A stretch of 64,000 nucleotides of DNA, taken from the NCBI RefSeq assembly GCF_000367925.1, contig NZ_KB849168.1, positions 189,896 to 253,895 of the forward strand, written 5' to 3'. This stretch comes from Acinetobacter bohemicus ANC 3994 (GTDB taxonomy: Bacteria > Pseudomonadota > Gammaproteobacteria > Pseudomonadales > Moraxellaceae). This document shows, in pieces, positions 8,928 to 18,345 of this stretch (within the stretch, counting starts at the first letter, position 1; the number at the start of each line of letters is the position of its first letter). The position numbers and the translations under genes are program-made. The notes beneath the pieces were generated by a model. It saw only the letters and a list, made by a program, of their open reading frames with translations. It was not told the DNA's origin and ran no database searches.

Positions 8928-9836
8928 ATGGAATTACGACACCTTCGATATTTTATCACCGTTGCAGAAGAACTTAACTTTAGTAAAGCTGCGTTAAAGC
9001 TTTATACCGCCCAACCCTCTTTAAGTCAGCAAATTAAAGACCTCGAAGAAGATGTCGGCGTAAAACTGTTATATCGTACCAAGCGTAAAGTTGAACTGAC
9101 GGAAGAAGGTGCCGTATTTCTAGAACAAGCTCGCCTCACATTGGCTCAAGCAGACAAAGCCATTGCTATGGCACGCCAAGTCCTACAAGCCAAACAGCAA
9201 ATGCTGCGGATTGGTTTTGTGCCTGTGGCAGAGATGAAAATCTTTCCTTATGTGTTACCCAATCTACGAGTCCAAAATTCAGATTTAAAAATTGAATTGC
9301 TTAGTCTCAATAATACTGAGCAAATAAAGCTGTTAAAAAAAGGTGATCTGGATGTCACGTTTACCCGTCAGAATTTAAACAGTGATGAAATCGAAAGCTT
9401 ATTTGTGCTTCGTGAACCCTTGATTTTTATTTTGCCGGAAAATCATCCTTTAGCAAAATATGAACGCATTCCAGTCAAAGCATTGCATGGTGTTGATTTT
9501 ATCATTCCTGCGGCAGAACAATCTTTGACGCTACATAACACCATTCTAGAGTTTGCCAAAACCCATGGCATTGAATTTAACATTGTACAAAAAGCCGATA
9601 ATATCTTGTTTAATATCAACTCGATTGGCATGGGCTTAGGTTGCACCATCTTGCCCGGCTACGTTGCGCCATTGACCATGAAAAATACGGTCATTCGTGC
9701 GCTGGATGTTGAACTGCCGTATTTGGACTTATATGTCAGTTACCACAAAAACAGTAGCTCTAGCGCCGTTCATAAATTTGTTGAATTACTCACCCACGTG
9801 TTTTATCTGAATATCAATCGTAATTCAGCCATTTAG
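8928..9836 (+). CDS. hcaR: LysR-type regulator of the hca operon
   Basis: A 302-residue LysR-family regulator. The N-terminal winged helix begins MELRHLRYFITVAEELNFSK, followed by the helix-turn-helix region AQPSLSQQIKDLEE. The effector domain contains IGFVPVAEMKIFPYVLP and GMGLGCTILPGY. These segments parallel E. coli HcaR, the activator of hcaEFCBD, and the gene is divergent from hcaE as in E. coli. An in-frame TTG at 8877 would add 17 residues that lie outside the conserved LysR start. The ATG at 8928 is therefore preferred. The name should not be confused with the MarR-family HcaR of Acinetobacter hydroxycinnamate catabolism. Confidence 0.87.
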   Translation: MELRHLRYFITVAEELNFSKAALKLYTAQPSLSQQIKDLEEDVGVKLLYRTKRKVELTEEGAVFLEQARLTLAQADKAIAMARQVLQAKQQMLRIGFVPVAEMKIFPYVLPNLRVQNSDLKIELLSLNNTEQIKLLKKGDLDVTFTRQNLNSDEIESLFVLREPLIFILPENHPLAKYERIPVKALHGVDFIIPAAEQSLTLHNTILEFAKTHGIEFNIVQKADNILFNINSIGMGLGCTILPGYVAPLTMKNTVIRALDVELPYLDLYVSYHKNSSSSAVHKFVELLTHVFYLNINRNSAI

Positions 9837-9857
9837 CCCCTTTCTTTTTTAAATTAA

Positions 9858-9899
9858 GCGCACCATTATTTTTCTGATAAATAATGGTGTGCGTGTTTT
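9858..9899 (+). terminator. Rho-independent terminator after hcaR
   Basis: CACCATTATT / AATAATGGTG forms a stem of at least 10 bp, extended by GCG/CGC with a small bulge. It is followed by TGTTTTG and then a T-rich stretch, about 20 bp after the hcaR stop. Confidence 0.8.
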
Positions 9900-10115
9900 G
9901 CCTATTTTTCTATTTATTTTGTCCTGCGAAGACTTCAGTCTTAGACTATTTATTGATGAAAAAGCCTTTTTCGATGGGAAATAACGTATAACTTTTCCTT
10001 CGTTCATGCATAAAAATATCTCATAATCAAAAAATTACAACTTAAGTCTAATAAACATCCTGCTGTATTGATCAAAAATGTATTGATAAAAATAGACACA
10101 GATCTAGAGAGCCTT

Positions 10116-10793
10116 ATGAAAATACACTCACTGCATCGAATCAAAATAGGCGTTCAATACCACCCTTATTTTTTTATCATCTTTCCATCCATAGCAGTGC
10201 TGTATTATTTTTTACAATGGCTGACGCCATGGAGTTGGTCTAGCTGTCTTTTAATCAGTTGGAATATCTCCATTTATAACTATTTATACTTAACCATAAA
10301 AAAACTCTGGCACACAGATTATGCGCATATTTTGCAGCGCGCTCTGCAACAAGATGCCAGTAAATGGATCATTTTACTGCTGGTATTCATGACCTTAATC
10401 ATGTGCTTTATTGCCATTATTATTGAAATTAATCATTTACCCACAGACCCCACCATTCGAGTAGGACACTTAATTTTATCCATCCTGACCATTATTTCCG
10501 CTTGGTTCTTTATGCATACCATCTTTGCCATTCATTATGCACATGACTTTTATTTGGCATTGGAAAAACATCAAGACGGTGGTTTAGATTTCCCCAAATC
10601 GCCGCAACCGACCTACCCCGACTTTTTATATTTTAGTTATGTGATTGGCACGTCTGCTCAAACGGCGGATGTTTCAGTCACCAGCCAATCGATGCGTGTA
10701 TTAAACACCTTACACTTAATCTTGGCATATGGATTTAACACCACGATTTTGGCGATCAGTATTAATGTCGCAGCCAGTTTTATTATGGCTTAA
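10116..10793 (+). CDS. DUF1345 family integral membrane protein
   Basis: A protein of about 225 residues with several transmembrane helices, fitting the DUF1345 family. Recognisable parts are FAIHYAHDFY, GLDFPKSPQPTYPDFLYFSY and VIGTSAQTADVSVTS, followed by a final helix with FNTTILAISIN. Function is unknown for the family. An upstream ATG at 10068 gives a 16-residue longer form, but AGAGAG at 10105-10110 precedes the ATG at 10116. The protein stands alone between the hcaR terminator and mhpC, and nothing ties it to the catabolic pathway other than position. Confidence 0.8.
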   Translation: MKIHSLHRIKIGVQYHPYFFIIFPSIAVLYYFLQWLTPWSWSSCLLISWNISIYNYLYLTIKKLWHTDYAHILQRALQQDASKWIILLLVFMTLIMCFIAIIIEINHLPTDPTIRVGHLILSILTIISAWFFMHTIFAIHYAHDFYLALEKHQDGGLDFPKSPQPTYPDFLYFSYVIGTSAQTADVSVTSQSMRVLNTLHLILAYGFNTTILAISINVAASFIMA

Positions 10794-10907
10794 AGTCAAA
10801 TTTATACCTTCACTCCAAATAACTCGCATCAAGATATGTTATCTGCTAAACAAAATGGGCTGTACAAATCGTTGATCGACATGGACTTCGTCTGAGAATC
10901 TAAGCAA

Positions 10908-10940
10908 TAAAAAAGGATGGCAAAAGCCACCCTGTTTTTT
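10908..10940 (-). terminator. Rho-independent terminator after mhpC
   Basis: GGATGGC / GCCACCC with loop AAAA is flanked by A and T runs. On the minus strand the one mismatch becomes a G-U pair and the stem is followed by TTTTTT. It ends the monocistronic mhpC transcript. Confidence 0.85.
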
Positions 10941-10959
10941 ATCACTGAATTCAAGTAGA

Positions 10960-11817
10960 TTACACGCCGCGCGCCGTTAAATAATCTTTAATCACGGTAT
11001 TAAATTCTTCCGCTTTTTCAACTTGAGACCAGTGACCACATTGACTGAAAATATGTGCATCCGCATGTGGCACAATATTTAAAATATCCCATGAACGAGA
11101 CACCGGAATCACCACATCTTGTACGCCATGAATCAGCAAGACGGGAACCGTAATGTCTTTCATTTTTTCAAAGTCGAGTGGAAACTCAAAACGGTCGCGG
11201 TCACGTGCGCCAACCACATCCATCAAACGGTCAGATGCATAGTCATTTTTGGCAGAATCAAAACGGACTTTAACCAATTCATCGGTAATCAAATCTTTGT
11301 TCACGACAAACATCGACAGAGTTTGCTTAATACCTTCTTCGGTTAAAACTGGATTTGCATGTGCTTTAAGTGCTGCTGTTTGTTTCGCCCCCCCTGTCCC
11401 CATTGATACGATTCCGAGCACACGTTCAGGGTAATCTAAGACCATTTGGAATGCTAACCAACCGCCCAATGAGTTACCCACCACCCAAGTTTTTTCAATG
11501 CCTAAAGCATCTAAAGTACGAATGGCATGATCGACCCAAGCACGAATACCATAGGCTGTACCCGGTGCCACAACAGTTTGACCATAACCAATAGTGTCAA
11601 TTGCGATGCAACGGGCTTGTTCAGCAATTTGTGGCAAGTTCAACCACCAGTTTGCCGCAGCAGATACACCCGTACCTGAACCATGCAAGAAAAGAATAGG
11701 CGTGCCTTCACCCATTTCGTGATAATGCGTTAACTCACCTTGCGCAGTTTCAATCCACTTATCTTCTAAGCCAAAGAATGAATCGGTTGTATATTCAGGG
11801 ATTTGGACAGTGCTCAT
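10960..11817 (-). CDS. mhpC: 2-hydroxy-6-oxonona-2,4-dienedioate hydrolase
   Basis: An alpha/beta-hydrolase (285 residues) that cleaves the C-C bond of the meta-cleavage product from MhpB, giving succinate (or fumarate from cinnamate) and 2-hydroxypenta-2,4-dienoate. The oxyanion region is FLHGSGTGVSAAANWW and the nucleophile elbow VVGNSLGGW. The acid lies in LIHGVQDVVIP and the catalytic His in SQCGHWSQVEK, matching the MhpC/BphD family. It is separated from the hca operon by hcaR and a DUF1345 gene and has its own terminator, so it is a third transcription unit of the same pathway. Confidence 0.91.
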   Translation of the reverse strand: MSTVQIPEYTTDSFFGLEDKWIETAQGELTHYHEMGEGTPILFLHGSGTGVSAAANWWLNLPQIAEQARCIAIDTIGYGQTVVAPGTAYGIRAWVDHAIRTLDALGIEKTWVVGNSLGGWLAFQMVLDYPERVLGIVSMGTGGAKQTAALKAHANPVLTEEGIKQTLSMFVVNKDLITDELVKVRFDSAKNDYASDRLMDVVGARDRDRFEFPLDFEKMKDITVPVLLIHGVQDVVIPVSRSWDILNIVPHADAHIFSQCGHWSQVEKAEEFNTVIKDYLTARGV

Positions 11818-12053
11818 ACATACTCCTCATGCAGCATTGGTACGTGTTTGATTGACTCAATGACACGCTGAATGATAATAAATTCGACAATTTTACAGCC
11901 TAATATTACATGTTCATCAAGCACAAACTGATACTTAATAACGATGATAAACTACAAAAAAACGATAATTTAAGTCTTTGTTTTTAATATATTTAAAATA
12001 AATTTACCACCACCATTCAGCTCAATTATTTCAAGCTCAATAGGCTTAAGCTG

Positions 12054-12089
12054 AAAAAAAAGAGCAACCGATTAACAGCTGCTCTTTTT
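12054..12089 (-). terminator. Rho-independent terminator after the porin gene
   Basis: AGAGCA / TGCTCT plus further pairs on the minus strand (AGAGCAGC with GTTGCTCT) form an 8-bp stem followed by eight T on that strand, 11 bp after the porin stop. Confidence 0.85.
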
Positions 12090-12100
12090 CCATCAAATGA

Positions 12101-13339
12101 TTAGAATTTATAAGTATAAGTTGTCGCAATACGGTACTCTTTTAAGTCCGTTTTCCAGTCAAAGTCCGCATCAATATACATGCCTTGAATGCCTAAACCT
12201 TTGAACTTTCCTTCTGGAAGGGTGTAATTCACAATCATATTAATTTCATCCGATTTTTGTGCTTGTTTACCCGCCACATCGGCATCAGAACCCGTGAAAT
12301 AAACCGCTGTAGCATTTAAGCCTTTTGCACCCAATTCAGAGAAATCATAAGCATAAGTAAAGCCCCATGATTTTTCATTCACATTGGTAAATGTCGCTAC
12401 ACCCCAGTTCACTAAATAAGGTTGTGGCACCCAGCCGCCAATGGTTGGAAATGCATTTTGACCAAACATCTGTTGATAGCCCAAACCTACTGTATGCGCG
12501 CCATGATTAATTTTAGCGCCTACAGATAGCGCCTGATTATCAATGTTTCCATACAATTGATCACCAGATTCCGAATTATCGAAATAACGGATATGGCTCT
12601 CTAATTTTGCCTTTGCACCCAATGTGGTTTTGTAATTCACACCGACATAATGCTGTTGGTAAATATCTTGCACATCGGCATACCAGTAACTTGCACCAAT
12701 ATTTTGATTAAATTGATGGTCAATACCCGCAATGTACATCCCATCCGCTTTTGCGCCATTGTCATAGGCAGGTGGTGCAAATTTCGTTAATTCGCGGAAT
12801 TGGTTGTCGTAACGGTTGTTAATGCCATCAATATACGCCAAGGTTAACTTGGTATCTTTCATCTCTTTTGATTCTAACCATGCACCGCTATACGTGGTCA
12901 GCAACTGACGCGATGGGTCAAAAACCAAGACCGGTGAAACAGGTAAAATTTCACCCACTTTCAATTCAGTTTGCGACACTTTGGCTTTTAAAGTTGCCCC
13001 CACTTTACCAAAGTCACGTGCTTGTTTTTCGCCATCATGCGGTAAAACCCAATCTGGATTTTTATCCCGACCATTCAAACGTACAGCATGTTGAACCAAG
13101 ATGTCAGCGCCCACTTTTATAGCACCTAAATCGGCATAACCAGACTTAGCATCTAAAGTCACGGCTTGAGACCAACTGCCCCAGTTGTTTTGTGGAAGAT
13201 CGGCGTATTGGCGATCTAAATAAAAGTTTTTAAATTTTAATTGGACTTGGCTATCGTCGATAAATTCTGCATTCGTTGCAGTTGTACCTAGTGTTGCCGC
13301 AGCAGCACAGATTGCTATCCATAGTGTTTGACGATGCAT
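12101..13339 (-). CDS. OprD-family outer membrane porin
   Basis: A 412-residue precursor of an OprD-family channel for uptake of small organic acids across the outer membrane. The preferred start at 13339 (MHRQTLWIAICAAAATLG) gives a classic signal peptide ending near TNAEF. GGGA lies about 9 bases upstream, and a start at 13360 would put seven odd residues before it. The mature part has DSQVQLKFKNFYLDRQYAD, alternating beta-strand pattern and a terminal aromatic (TYTYKF), as expected of an outer-membrane barrel. Its place between mhpC and mhpDFE suggests that it admits phenylpropionate-type acids. The substrate is inferred from context. Confidence 0.88.
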   Translation of the reverse strand: MHRQTLWIAICAAAATLGTTATNAEFIDDSQVQLKFKNFYLDRQYADLPQNNWGSWSQAVTLDAKSGYADLGAIKVGADILVQHAVRLNGRDKNPDWVLPHDGEKQARDFGKVGATLKAKVSQTELKVGEILPVSPVLVFDPSRQLLTTYSGAWLESKEMKDTKLTLAYIDGINNRYDNQFRELTKFAPPAYDNGAKADGMYIAGIDHQFNQNIGASYWYADVQDIYQQHYVGVNYKTTLGAKAKLESHIRYFDNSESGDQLYGNIDNQALSVGAKINHGAHTVGLGYQQMFGQNAFPTIGGWVPQPYLVNWGVATFTNVNEKSWGFTYAYDFSELGAKGLNATAVYFTGSDADVAGKQAQKSDEINMIVNYTLPEGKFKGLGIQGMYIDADFDWKTDLKEYRIATTYTYKF

Positions 13340-13803
13340 GGCTAAATTCCCAGTGATCAAATTAAGCTATAACACCATCATGCTCAACAATTCTGAGTTG
13401 CGAAATCCGACTACAGTATTAAGCTTTAATACCTTTAACGCATGCTTACGACTTTCTAAATCTATATGCCAAGCGGGCTTAGAACTTAAAACAATAAGAT
13501 CTTTTGCAGCTATTTGATGCAACCGCTTATAAGCTATTGTTCACAGGCTTATTTTTATAAAAGAACAGCGATATTTCTGCCAAATAAAAACAACTGATCG
13601 CTTTTAAGTTTAACTGCACTTTTCTATCCGCTAAATATTTGAAAAAATTAATATAACTGGCGTATGGCATGATATTTTTTATCTATTAATTTTTTGTATT
13701 TTTCTAAACAATGAGTCACGTCTTGCATTAAAAAAAGCAGATGACTATCCCCATGCTTAATCAAATACCTTTACATCAGCCAATAAAAAGCACCTATAAA
13801 AGG
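13340..13803. promoter_or_regulatory. Upstream region of the porin gene, no gene seen
   Basis: 464 AT-rich bp without a credible reading frame. It presumably contains the porin promoter. A 10-bp palindrome GCTTATAAGC at 13525-13534, about 190 bp before the porin start, is the only symmetric site I noted. The far end (13787-13803) is one half of the broken mhpDFE terminator described with the element at 13804. Confidence 0.4.
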
Positions 13804-14109
13804 TAATGCCAGTCAGTTAATAAATTGACTGGTTTTTTTATTTTAAATTCATGATGTTATTCGATACGCGGAAATGTCATCCGCAACTGTTCGAGGCAAG
13901 ACTACTTTGGAAAAGTACAGTTTCTGCGATTTATTAATCAACAAAAGGGGTTTGACGAGTTTTGCGGATGACAAATGCCTTTGATTACTTTGGGCTTATC
14001 CAAAGTAATAGATGAGCTCCAAGCATTTGATTTAAAGATATAAGACTCCGTTGTGAAGAACTAAAAAGCTAAGGAGTTTATTACAAAACTCCTTAGCTGA
14101 TCAGTATTA
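13804..14109 (+). mobile_element. Copy B of terminator-associated MITE-like element
   Basis: A 306-bp non-coding element. The left end is TAATGCCAGTCAGTTAA and the right end TTAGCTGATCAGTATTA. Flanks are CCTATAAAAGG (13793-13803) and CCTATATAAAGG (14110-14121), an imperfect 11-12 bp target duplication. Deleting the element and one repeat restores AGCACCT-loop-AGGTGCT with A and T runs, the expected terminator of mhpDFE. Just inside the left end, CCAGTCA/TGACTGG is followed by TTTTTTT on the plus strand. Just inside the right end, CTAAGGAGTTT/AAACTCCTTAG is followed by CTTTTTAG on the minus strand, so the operon now probably terminates in the element. Confidence 0.88.
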
Positions 14110-14166
14110 CCTATATAAAGGTGCTTTTCTAACTGAAAAATCAGTACGACAACGAAGCTTAAAATT

Positions 14167-15186
14167 CTAGGCTTGCAGTTCTTTGGCTTTCGACATGGTC
14201 AAAGCTAAATCTTCAATCATGTCTTCCTGACCGCCCACTGTACCACGGCGACCCAATTCCATCAGAATTTCACGAGCAGAAACACCATATTTGGCTTCAG
14301 CACGTTTGGCGAATAACAAGAATGATGAGTAAACGCCTGCATAACCTAAAGTTGCTGCATCACGATCAGCACGAATCGGGTTCAACATCATCGGAATCAC
14401 AAGATCTTCAGCAACATCTTGAACTTTAAACAAATCAACACCTGTATCCATTCCCATGCGATTCGCAACGGCAATGAATAACTCAAGTGGTGTATTGCCT
14501 GCGCCTGCACCTAAACCGGCAGAAGCCAAGTCAACCCGTATCGCACCCGCTTGAACAGCAGCCACGGTATTGGCAACCCCCATACCTAAGTTATGATGAC
14601 CATGGAAACCCAGCTCAATACTTGAATCAAGGCTGTCACGCAAACAAGCAACGCGATCAGTCACGTCTTGTGGCAGCATATAACCGGCAGAGTCAGTCAC
14701 ATAAATACAGTTCGCACCGTAAGACACCATTTTTTTCGCTTCTTCAAGCAATTGAGCCGGTGTTGCCATATGAGCCAACATTAAAAAGCCCACAGTATCC
14801 ATTTCTAATTGACGTGCAGCCGTGATGTGCTGTTCGGAACAGTCTGCTTCTGTACAGTGCGTTGCCACACGAATGGTTGAAACACCAATTTCATGTGCCA
14901 TTTTTAAATGGTCAACCGTACCAATCCCAGGCAAAAGAAGTGCCGAGACTTTCGCATTCTTCATCCGTGGCACAACCGCAGACAAATATTCCTCATCGGT
15001 TGCCGCAGCAAAACCGTAGTTCACCGATGAACCACCAAGGCCATCACCGTGTGTCACTTCAATTAAAGGTACACCTGCATCATCAAGGGCAGTTGAAATG
15101 GCAATCATTTGCTCAACAGTCGTTTGATGGCGCTGTGGGTGCATACCATCACGCAAAGTCATATCATGAACAATAATCTTAGACAT
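14167..15186 (-). CDS. mhpE: 4-hydroxy-2-oxovalerate aldolase
   Basis: A DRE-TIM metallolyase-type aldolase (339 residues) that splits 4-hydroxy-2-oxovalerate to pyruvate and acetaldehyde. It carries [12 protein letters not shown] at the N-terminus, the metal-binding [13 protein letters not shown] and [11 protein letters not shown]. It works in a complex with the acylating dehydrogenase MhpF, which receives acetaldehyde through a channel. AAGGAG is 7 bases before the ATG, and the gene lies 11 bp behind mhpF. Last gene of mhpDFE. DmpG/BphI-type enzymes of other meta pathways are close homologues, so the mhp name rests on the neighbourhood. Confidence 0.92.
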   Translation of the reverse strand: MSKIIVHDMTLRDGMHPQRHQTTVEQMIAISTALDDAGVPLIEVTHGDGLGGSSVNYGFAAATDEEYLSAVVPRMKNAKVSALLLPGIGTVDHLKMAHEIGVSTIRVATHCTEADCSEQHITAARQLEMDTVGFLMLAHMATPAQLLEEAKKMVSYGANCIYVTDSAGYMLPQDVTDRVACLRDSLDSSIELGFHGHHNLGMGVANTVAAVQAGAIRVDLASAGLGAGAGNTPLELFIAVANRMGMDTGVDLFKVQDVAEDLVIPMMLNPIRADRDAATLGYAGVYSSFLLFAKRAEAKYGVSAREILMELGRRGTVGGQEDMIEDLALTMSKAKELQA

Positions 15187-15197
15187 GTGGTTGCTCC

Positions 15198-16106
15198 TTA
15201 TACCGCTTCAGTGGTTGCTTGTTGTGCAATTAAACGCTCTGCAAACATTTCCGCAGTGCGTGCAGCTGCCGCTGTCATAATGTCGAGGTTACCGGCATAT
15301 TTAGGCAAGTAATCGCCTAAACCTTCAACTTCTAAATACATAGAAACGCGGTTGTCATCAAAGACTGGACCATTGACCAGTTTATAACCCGGTACATATT
15401 TTTGAACTTCCTTGATCATGGCATGCACGGATGCAGTGATCGCAGCCTGATCGGGTTCACCTTCAACGAGGCAATGAACCGTATCGCGCATCATCAGTGG
15501 TGGCTCAGCAGGATTGATAATGATGATCGCTTTACCCGCTTTCGCGCCGCCAACTTTCTCAATCGCACCCGCAGTGGTACGGGTAAATTCATCAATGTTT
15601 TTACGTGTGCCCGGACCCACAGATTTAGTCGATACCGTTGCGATGATTTCACCATAGCTCACAGGCTGAACACGTGAAACGGCAGCCACCATCGGAATCG
15701 TGGCTTGACCACCACACGTCACCATGTTGACGTTTGGCAATTCACCTTGTTCAAGCAATGCAGCAAGATTTACCGGTGGTACGCAAAATGGACCAATCGC
15801 CGCAGGCGTTAAGTCAATCATTTGTACGCCAAGTTCATTGAGCTTGCGGCTGTTTTCAGCATGCACATAGGCAGAGGTTGCATCAAAAGCAATTTGAATA
15901 TTGTCTGCCAATACATGTGGCAATAAACCATCAACGCCTTCTGCTGTGGTTTTTAGACCCATGCTCGCAGCACGTGCCAAACCCTCAGACGTGGGGTCAA
16001 TCCCCACCATCCAGACAGGTTCTAACCATTCGCTACGTTGCAGTTTGTAAAGCAAATCTGTGCCGATATTACCCGGACCAATCAATGCACATTTAATCTT
16101 TTTCAT
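15198..16106 (-). CDS. mhpF: Acetaldehyde dehydrogenase (acylating)
   Basis: A 302-residue dehydrogenase that converts acetaldehyde and CoA to acetyl-CoA with NAD+. The Rossmann motif [13 protein letters not shown] is at the N-terminus, the catalytic cysteine in [14 protein letters not shown] (about residue 130), and the dimerisation part includes [16 protein letters not shown]. It partners the aldolase encoded immediately downstream. It lies 37 bp behind mhpD in the same operon. Confidence 0.93.
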   Translation of the reverse strand: MKKIKCALIGPGNIGTDLLYKLQRSEWLEPVWMVGIDPTSEGLARAASMGLKTTAEGVDGLLPHVLADNIQIAFDATSAYVHAENSRKLNELGVQMIDLTPAAIGPFCVPPVNLAALLEQGELPNVNMVTCGGQATIPMVAAVSRVQPVSYGEIIATVSTKSVGPGTRKNIDEFTRTTAGAIEKVGGAKAGKAIIIINPAEPPLMMRDTVHCLVEGEPDQAAITASVHAMIKEVQKYVPGYKLVNGPVFDDNRVSMYLEVEGLGDYLPKYAGNLDIMTAAAARTAEMFAERLIAQQATTEAV

Positions 16107-16143
16107 GAATGTACTCTCTAAAATTCCGATTTATACAAAAACG

Positions 16144-16953
16144 TTATTCAGCAGCAAAAGCAGCAACAACTGAACCAAAGCCTTCAATCTCAACTTTGAA
16201 TTCGTCACCGGGGTTTGCGACAACCATTGGGCCAAGCGCACCTGTCAGGATGATGTCACCGGCCAACAGTGGACGACCACGACGAACCATTTCGTCAGCC
16301 AACCACACTGCCGCGTTTAAAGGGTTTGCCAAACATGCCTTACCCACACCTTGAGAGACCACTTCGTCACCACGCGTCATCACCATTTTGCAGTTCACAA
16401 GGTCTAAATTTTCCAGTTTCACTGGACGTGAGCCTAGAACATAAGCCGCAGATGAAGCGTTATCTGCAACCGTATCAATCAGGGAAATTTTCCAATTTTC
16501 GATACGACTATCGACCACTTCTACCGCAGGCAATGCATAGTCAGTCGCACTGATAATGTCTGCATAGGTGTGTTTTTCTTGGGTTAAATCTTTGTTAATA
16601 ATCAGGGCGATTTCAGCCTCAACTTTCGGTTGAATGAGCAAACCAGCAGGAATGGCTTCACCATCACCATAGGCCATATCGGCAAATAACATCCCAAAAT
16701 CAGGTTGATCTACACTGAGTTGCGCTTGTACCACTTTTGAAGTCAAACCAATCTTGCGTCCAACTAAACGACGCCCTTCAGCAAGCGCACGCTGGGTATT
16801 CACTTCTTGAGCGGCATAGGCGATATCGACATCGGCACTTTCACCCCCCAATTGTGGACGAATCGGGGCAACCGCAACTTTTGACAGTTCAGCTTCTCTA
16901 AGCGCTAAAGCAACGGATTCAACACTCGTTTCAACAACAGCAGAATTCGACAT
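16144..16953 (-). CDS. mhpD: 2-keto-4-pentenoate hydratase
   Basis: A hydratase of about 269 residues that adds water to 2-hydroxypenta-2,4-dienoate to give 4-hydroxy-2-oxovalerate, the substrate of MhpE. Family marks are GRKIGLTSKVVQ, FGMLFADM, KVEAEIALIINKDL with metal-binding acids, and LTGALGPMV. An upstream Met at 16974 is in frame, but AAGGAAAC precedes the ATG at 16953 (MSNSAVV) at normal spacing. This is the first gene of mhpDFE. Confidence 0.91.
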   Translation of the reverse strand: MSNSAVVETSVESVALALREAELSKVAVAPIRPQLGGESADVDIAYAAQEVNTQRALAEGRRLVGRKIGLTSKVVQAQLSVDQPDFGMLFADMAYGDGEAIPAGLLIQPKVEAEIALIINKDLTQEKHTYADIISATDYALPAVEVVDSRIENWKISLIDTVADNASSAAYVLGSRPVKLENLDLVNCKMVMTRGDEVVSQGVGKACLANPLNAAVWLADEMVRRGRPLLAGDIILTGALGPMVVANPGDEFKVEIEGFGSVVAAFAAE

Positions 16954-17350
16954 CAATGTTTCCTTAAACTGCAAAAATGGACTTATACTGTTTTAGATGA
17001 AAAATGACTGAGTAAGATTTAAAACTCGGATCGACTAGATCAATTGCGACAGACGAGCTGTATCTGGTCATCTATAAAACGCGTATGTGTATAAACAGTT
17101 TAAGCATCGGAAAAATGGCGACTTTACGCCAATACTTATTTTATTTTTTACAATAGTTAGAACCTATAAATCTTTTTTTGTTTTATCCATCAACATAAAC
17201 AGCGTAGAAAAATCAAAGAGAAAAATGACCCAATCATTTAGAGTTTAGCTCTGTATATTTTGATTAAACTTTTCATCTACGACTAAAAGATAATAAGCGT
17301 GACGTTTATTTGTATAAATCTACAACAAAAAATAAGCCTCTTTTCATAAG
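16954..17350. promoter_or_regulatory. Upstream region of mhpDFE
   Basis: 397 bp without a gene. It must hold the mhpDFE promoter. TGGCG-ACTTTA-CGCCA at 17116-17131 is a perfect inverted repeat about 165 bp before the mhpD start, a possible regulator site. It does not resemble the TAAATGGT repeat upstream of hcaE, so joint control by HcaR is not evident. Positions 17331-17350 are the left half of the broken terminator of the GST gene. Confidence 0.4.
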
Positions 17351-17657
17351 TAATACCAGTCAGCCAAGGAGTTTTGTAATAAATTCCTTAGCTTTTTAGT
17401 TCTTCACAACGGAGTCTTATATTTTTTAAATCAAATACTTGGAGCTCATCTATTACTTTGGATAAGCCCAAAGTAATCAAAAGCATTTGTCATCCGCAAA
17501 ACTCGTCAAATTCCTTTTACTAATTAATAAATCGCAGAAACCTTACTTTTTTAAAATAGTTTTGCCTCGAACAGTTGCGGATGACGTTTCCGCATATCGA
17601 ATAACATCATGAATTTAAAATAAAAAAACCAGTCAATTTCTTAACTGACTGGCATTA
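17351..17657 (-). mobile_element. Copy C of terminator-associated MITE-like element
   Basis: A 307-bp non-coding element in the opposite orientation to copy B. Its ends are TAATACCAGTCAGCCAA and TTAACTGACTGGCATTA. Flanks are CTTTTCATAAG (17340-17350) and CTTTCATAAG (17658-17667), a target duplication differing by one T. Excision restores AGCCTCTT-TTCAT-AAGAGGCT with A/T runs, the terminator of the GST gene. The right end supplies CCAGTCA/TGACTGG followed by TTTTTTT on the minus strand, directly in the path of GST transcripts. The left end supplies AAGGAGTTT/AAATTCCTT followed by a T run on the plus strand. Interior inverted repeat: GTCATCCGCAA / TTGCGGATGAC. Confidence 0.88.
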
Positions 17658-17690
17658 CTTTCATAAGAGGCTGATTTTAATAAAATGGTT

Positions 17691-18296
17691 TTATGCTGCA
17701 AATAAAGCAGGATTATTCTTTAAACTTTCACGTTGTTGTATGGCCAACACATAGCGCTCAATCGCAGGATGTGGCTGTAATAGATTCATCTTTAGTTGCC
17801 ACATAATCATTGCCCCTAAACTAATATCTGCTGCCGTAAACTGTGAACCGCATAAATAAGGGCTTGCTTGTTCTAAACCTTGAATCAACGCCTGATAGGT
17901 ATCTTGATAATCACCATAGCCCATAAACATTTTTTGTTCTGGTGCAACTTGAATGTTTAAATGTTCATTGTCGGAGGCTGCTGCAAAAGGTCCTGCGCCA
18001 AAGAACAACCAACGATAATATAAACCTCTTTTCGGATCATTCAGTGCTGGGGCTAACCCTTTTTCAGCGAATTTATCTGCCAAATACGCACAAATGGCAT
18101 CTAGCTCATAAATCACCACATCGCCATCGACCAAAATCGGCACTTTGCCAAAAGGATTGAGTTTTAAAAATTCGGGTGATTTCATTTCTGTGCCATATGC
18201 GACTTCTATGCGCTCGACCTCAATCCCCAAATCAAGAATAAGCCAATCCACCACAACGCCACGAGATTGCGTATTGGTATATAAAGTTAAAGCCAT
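17691..18296 (-). CDS. Glutathione S-transferase family protein
   Basis: A 201-residue cytosolic GST-like protein. The thioredoxin-fold N-terminal domain has LYTNTQSRG, the glutathione-site turn LNPFGKVPIL with cis-Pro, and ELDAICAYLADK. The all-helical C-terminal domain includes GSQFTAADISLGAMI with the N-capping box. The substrate is unknown. It sits 49 bp downstream of the WYL regulator gene on the same strand, so the regulator may be co-transcribed with it. Its native terminator is interrupted by the element at 17351. Confidence 0.88.
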   Translation of the reverse strand: MALTLYTNTQSRGVVVDWLILDLGIEVERIEVAYGTEMKSPEFLKLNPFGKVPILVDGDVVIYELDAICAYLADKFAEKGLAPALNDPKRGLYYRWLFFGAGPFAAASDNEHLNIQVAPEQKMFMGYGDYQDTYQALIQGLEQASPYLCGSQFTAADISLGAMIMWQLKMNLLQPHPAIERYVLAIQQRESLKNNPALFAA

Positions 18297-18345
18297 TGTT
18301 CTATCCTCTGTGTTTATTGTTTTTTTAGCATAGAACTAAGCTGTG

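Noticed and set aside
14487..14825. 112-residue plus-strand frame inside mhpE
   Set aside because: Opposite-strand shadow of a clearly conserved gene.
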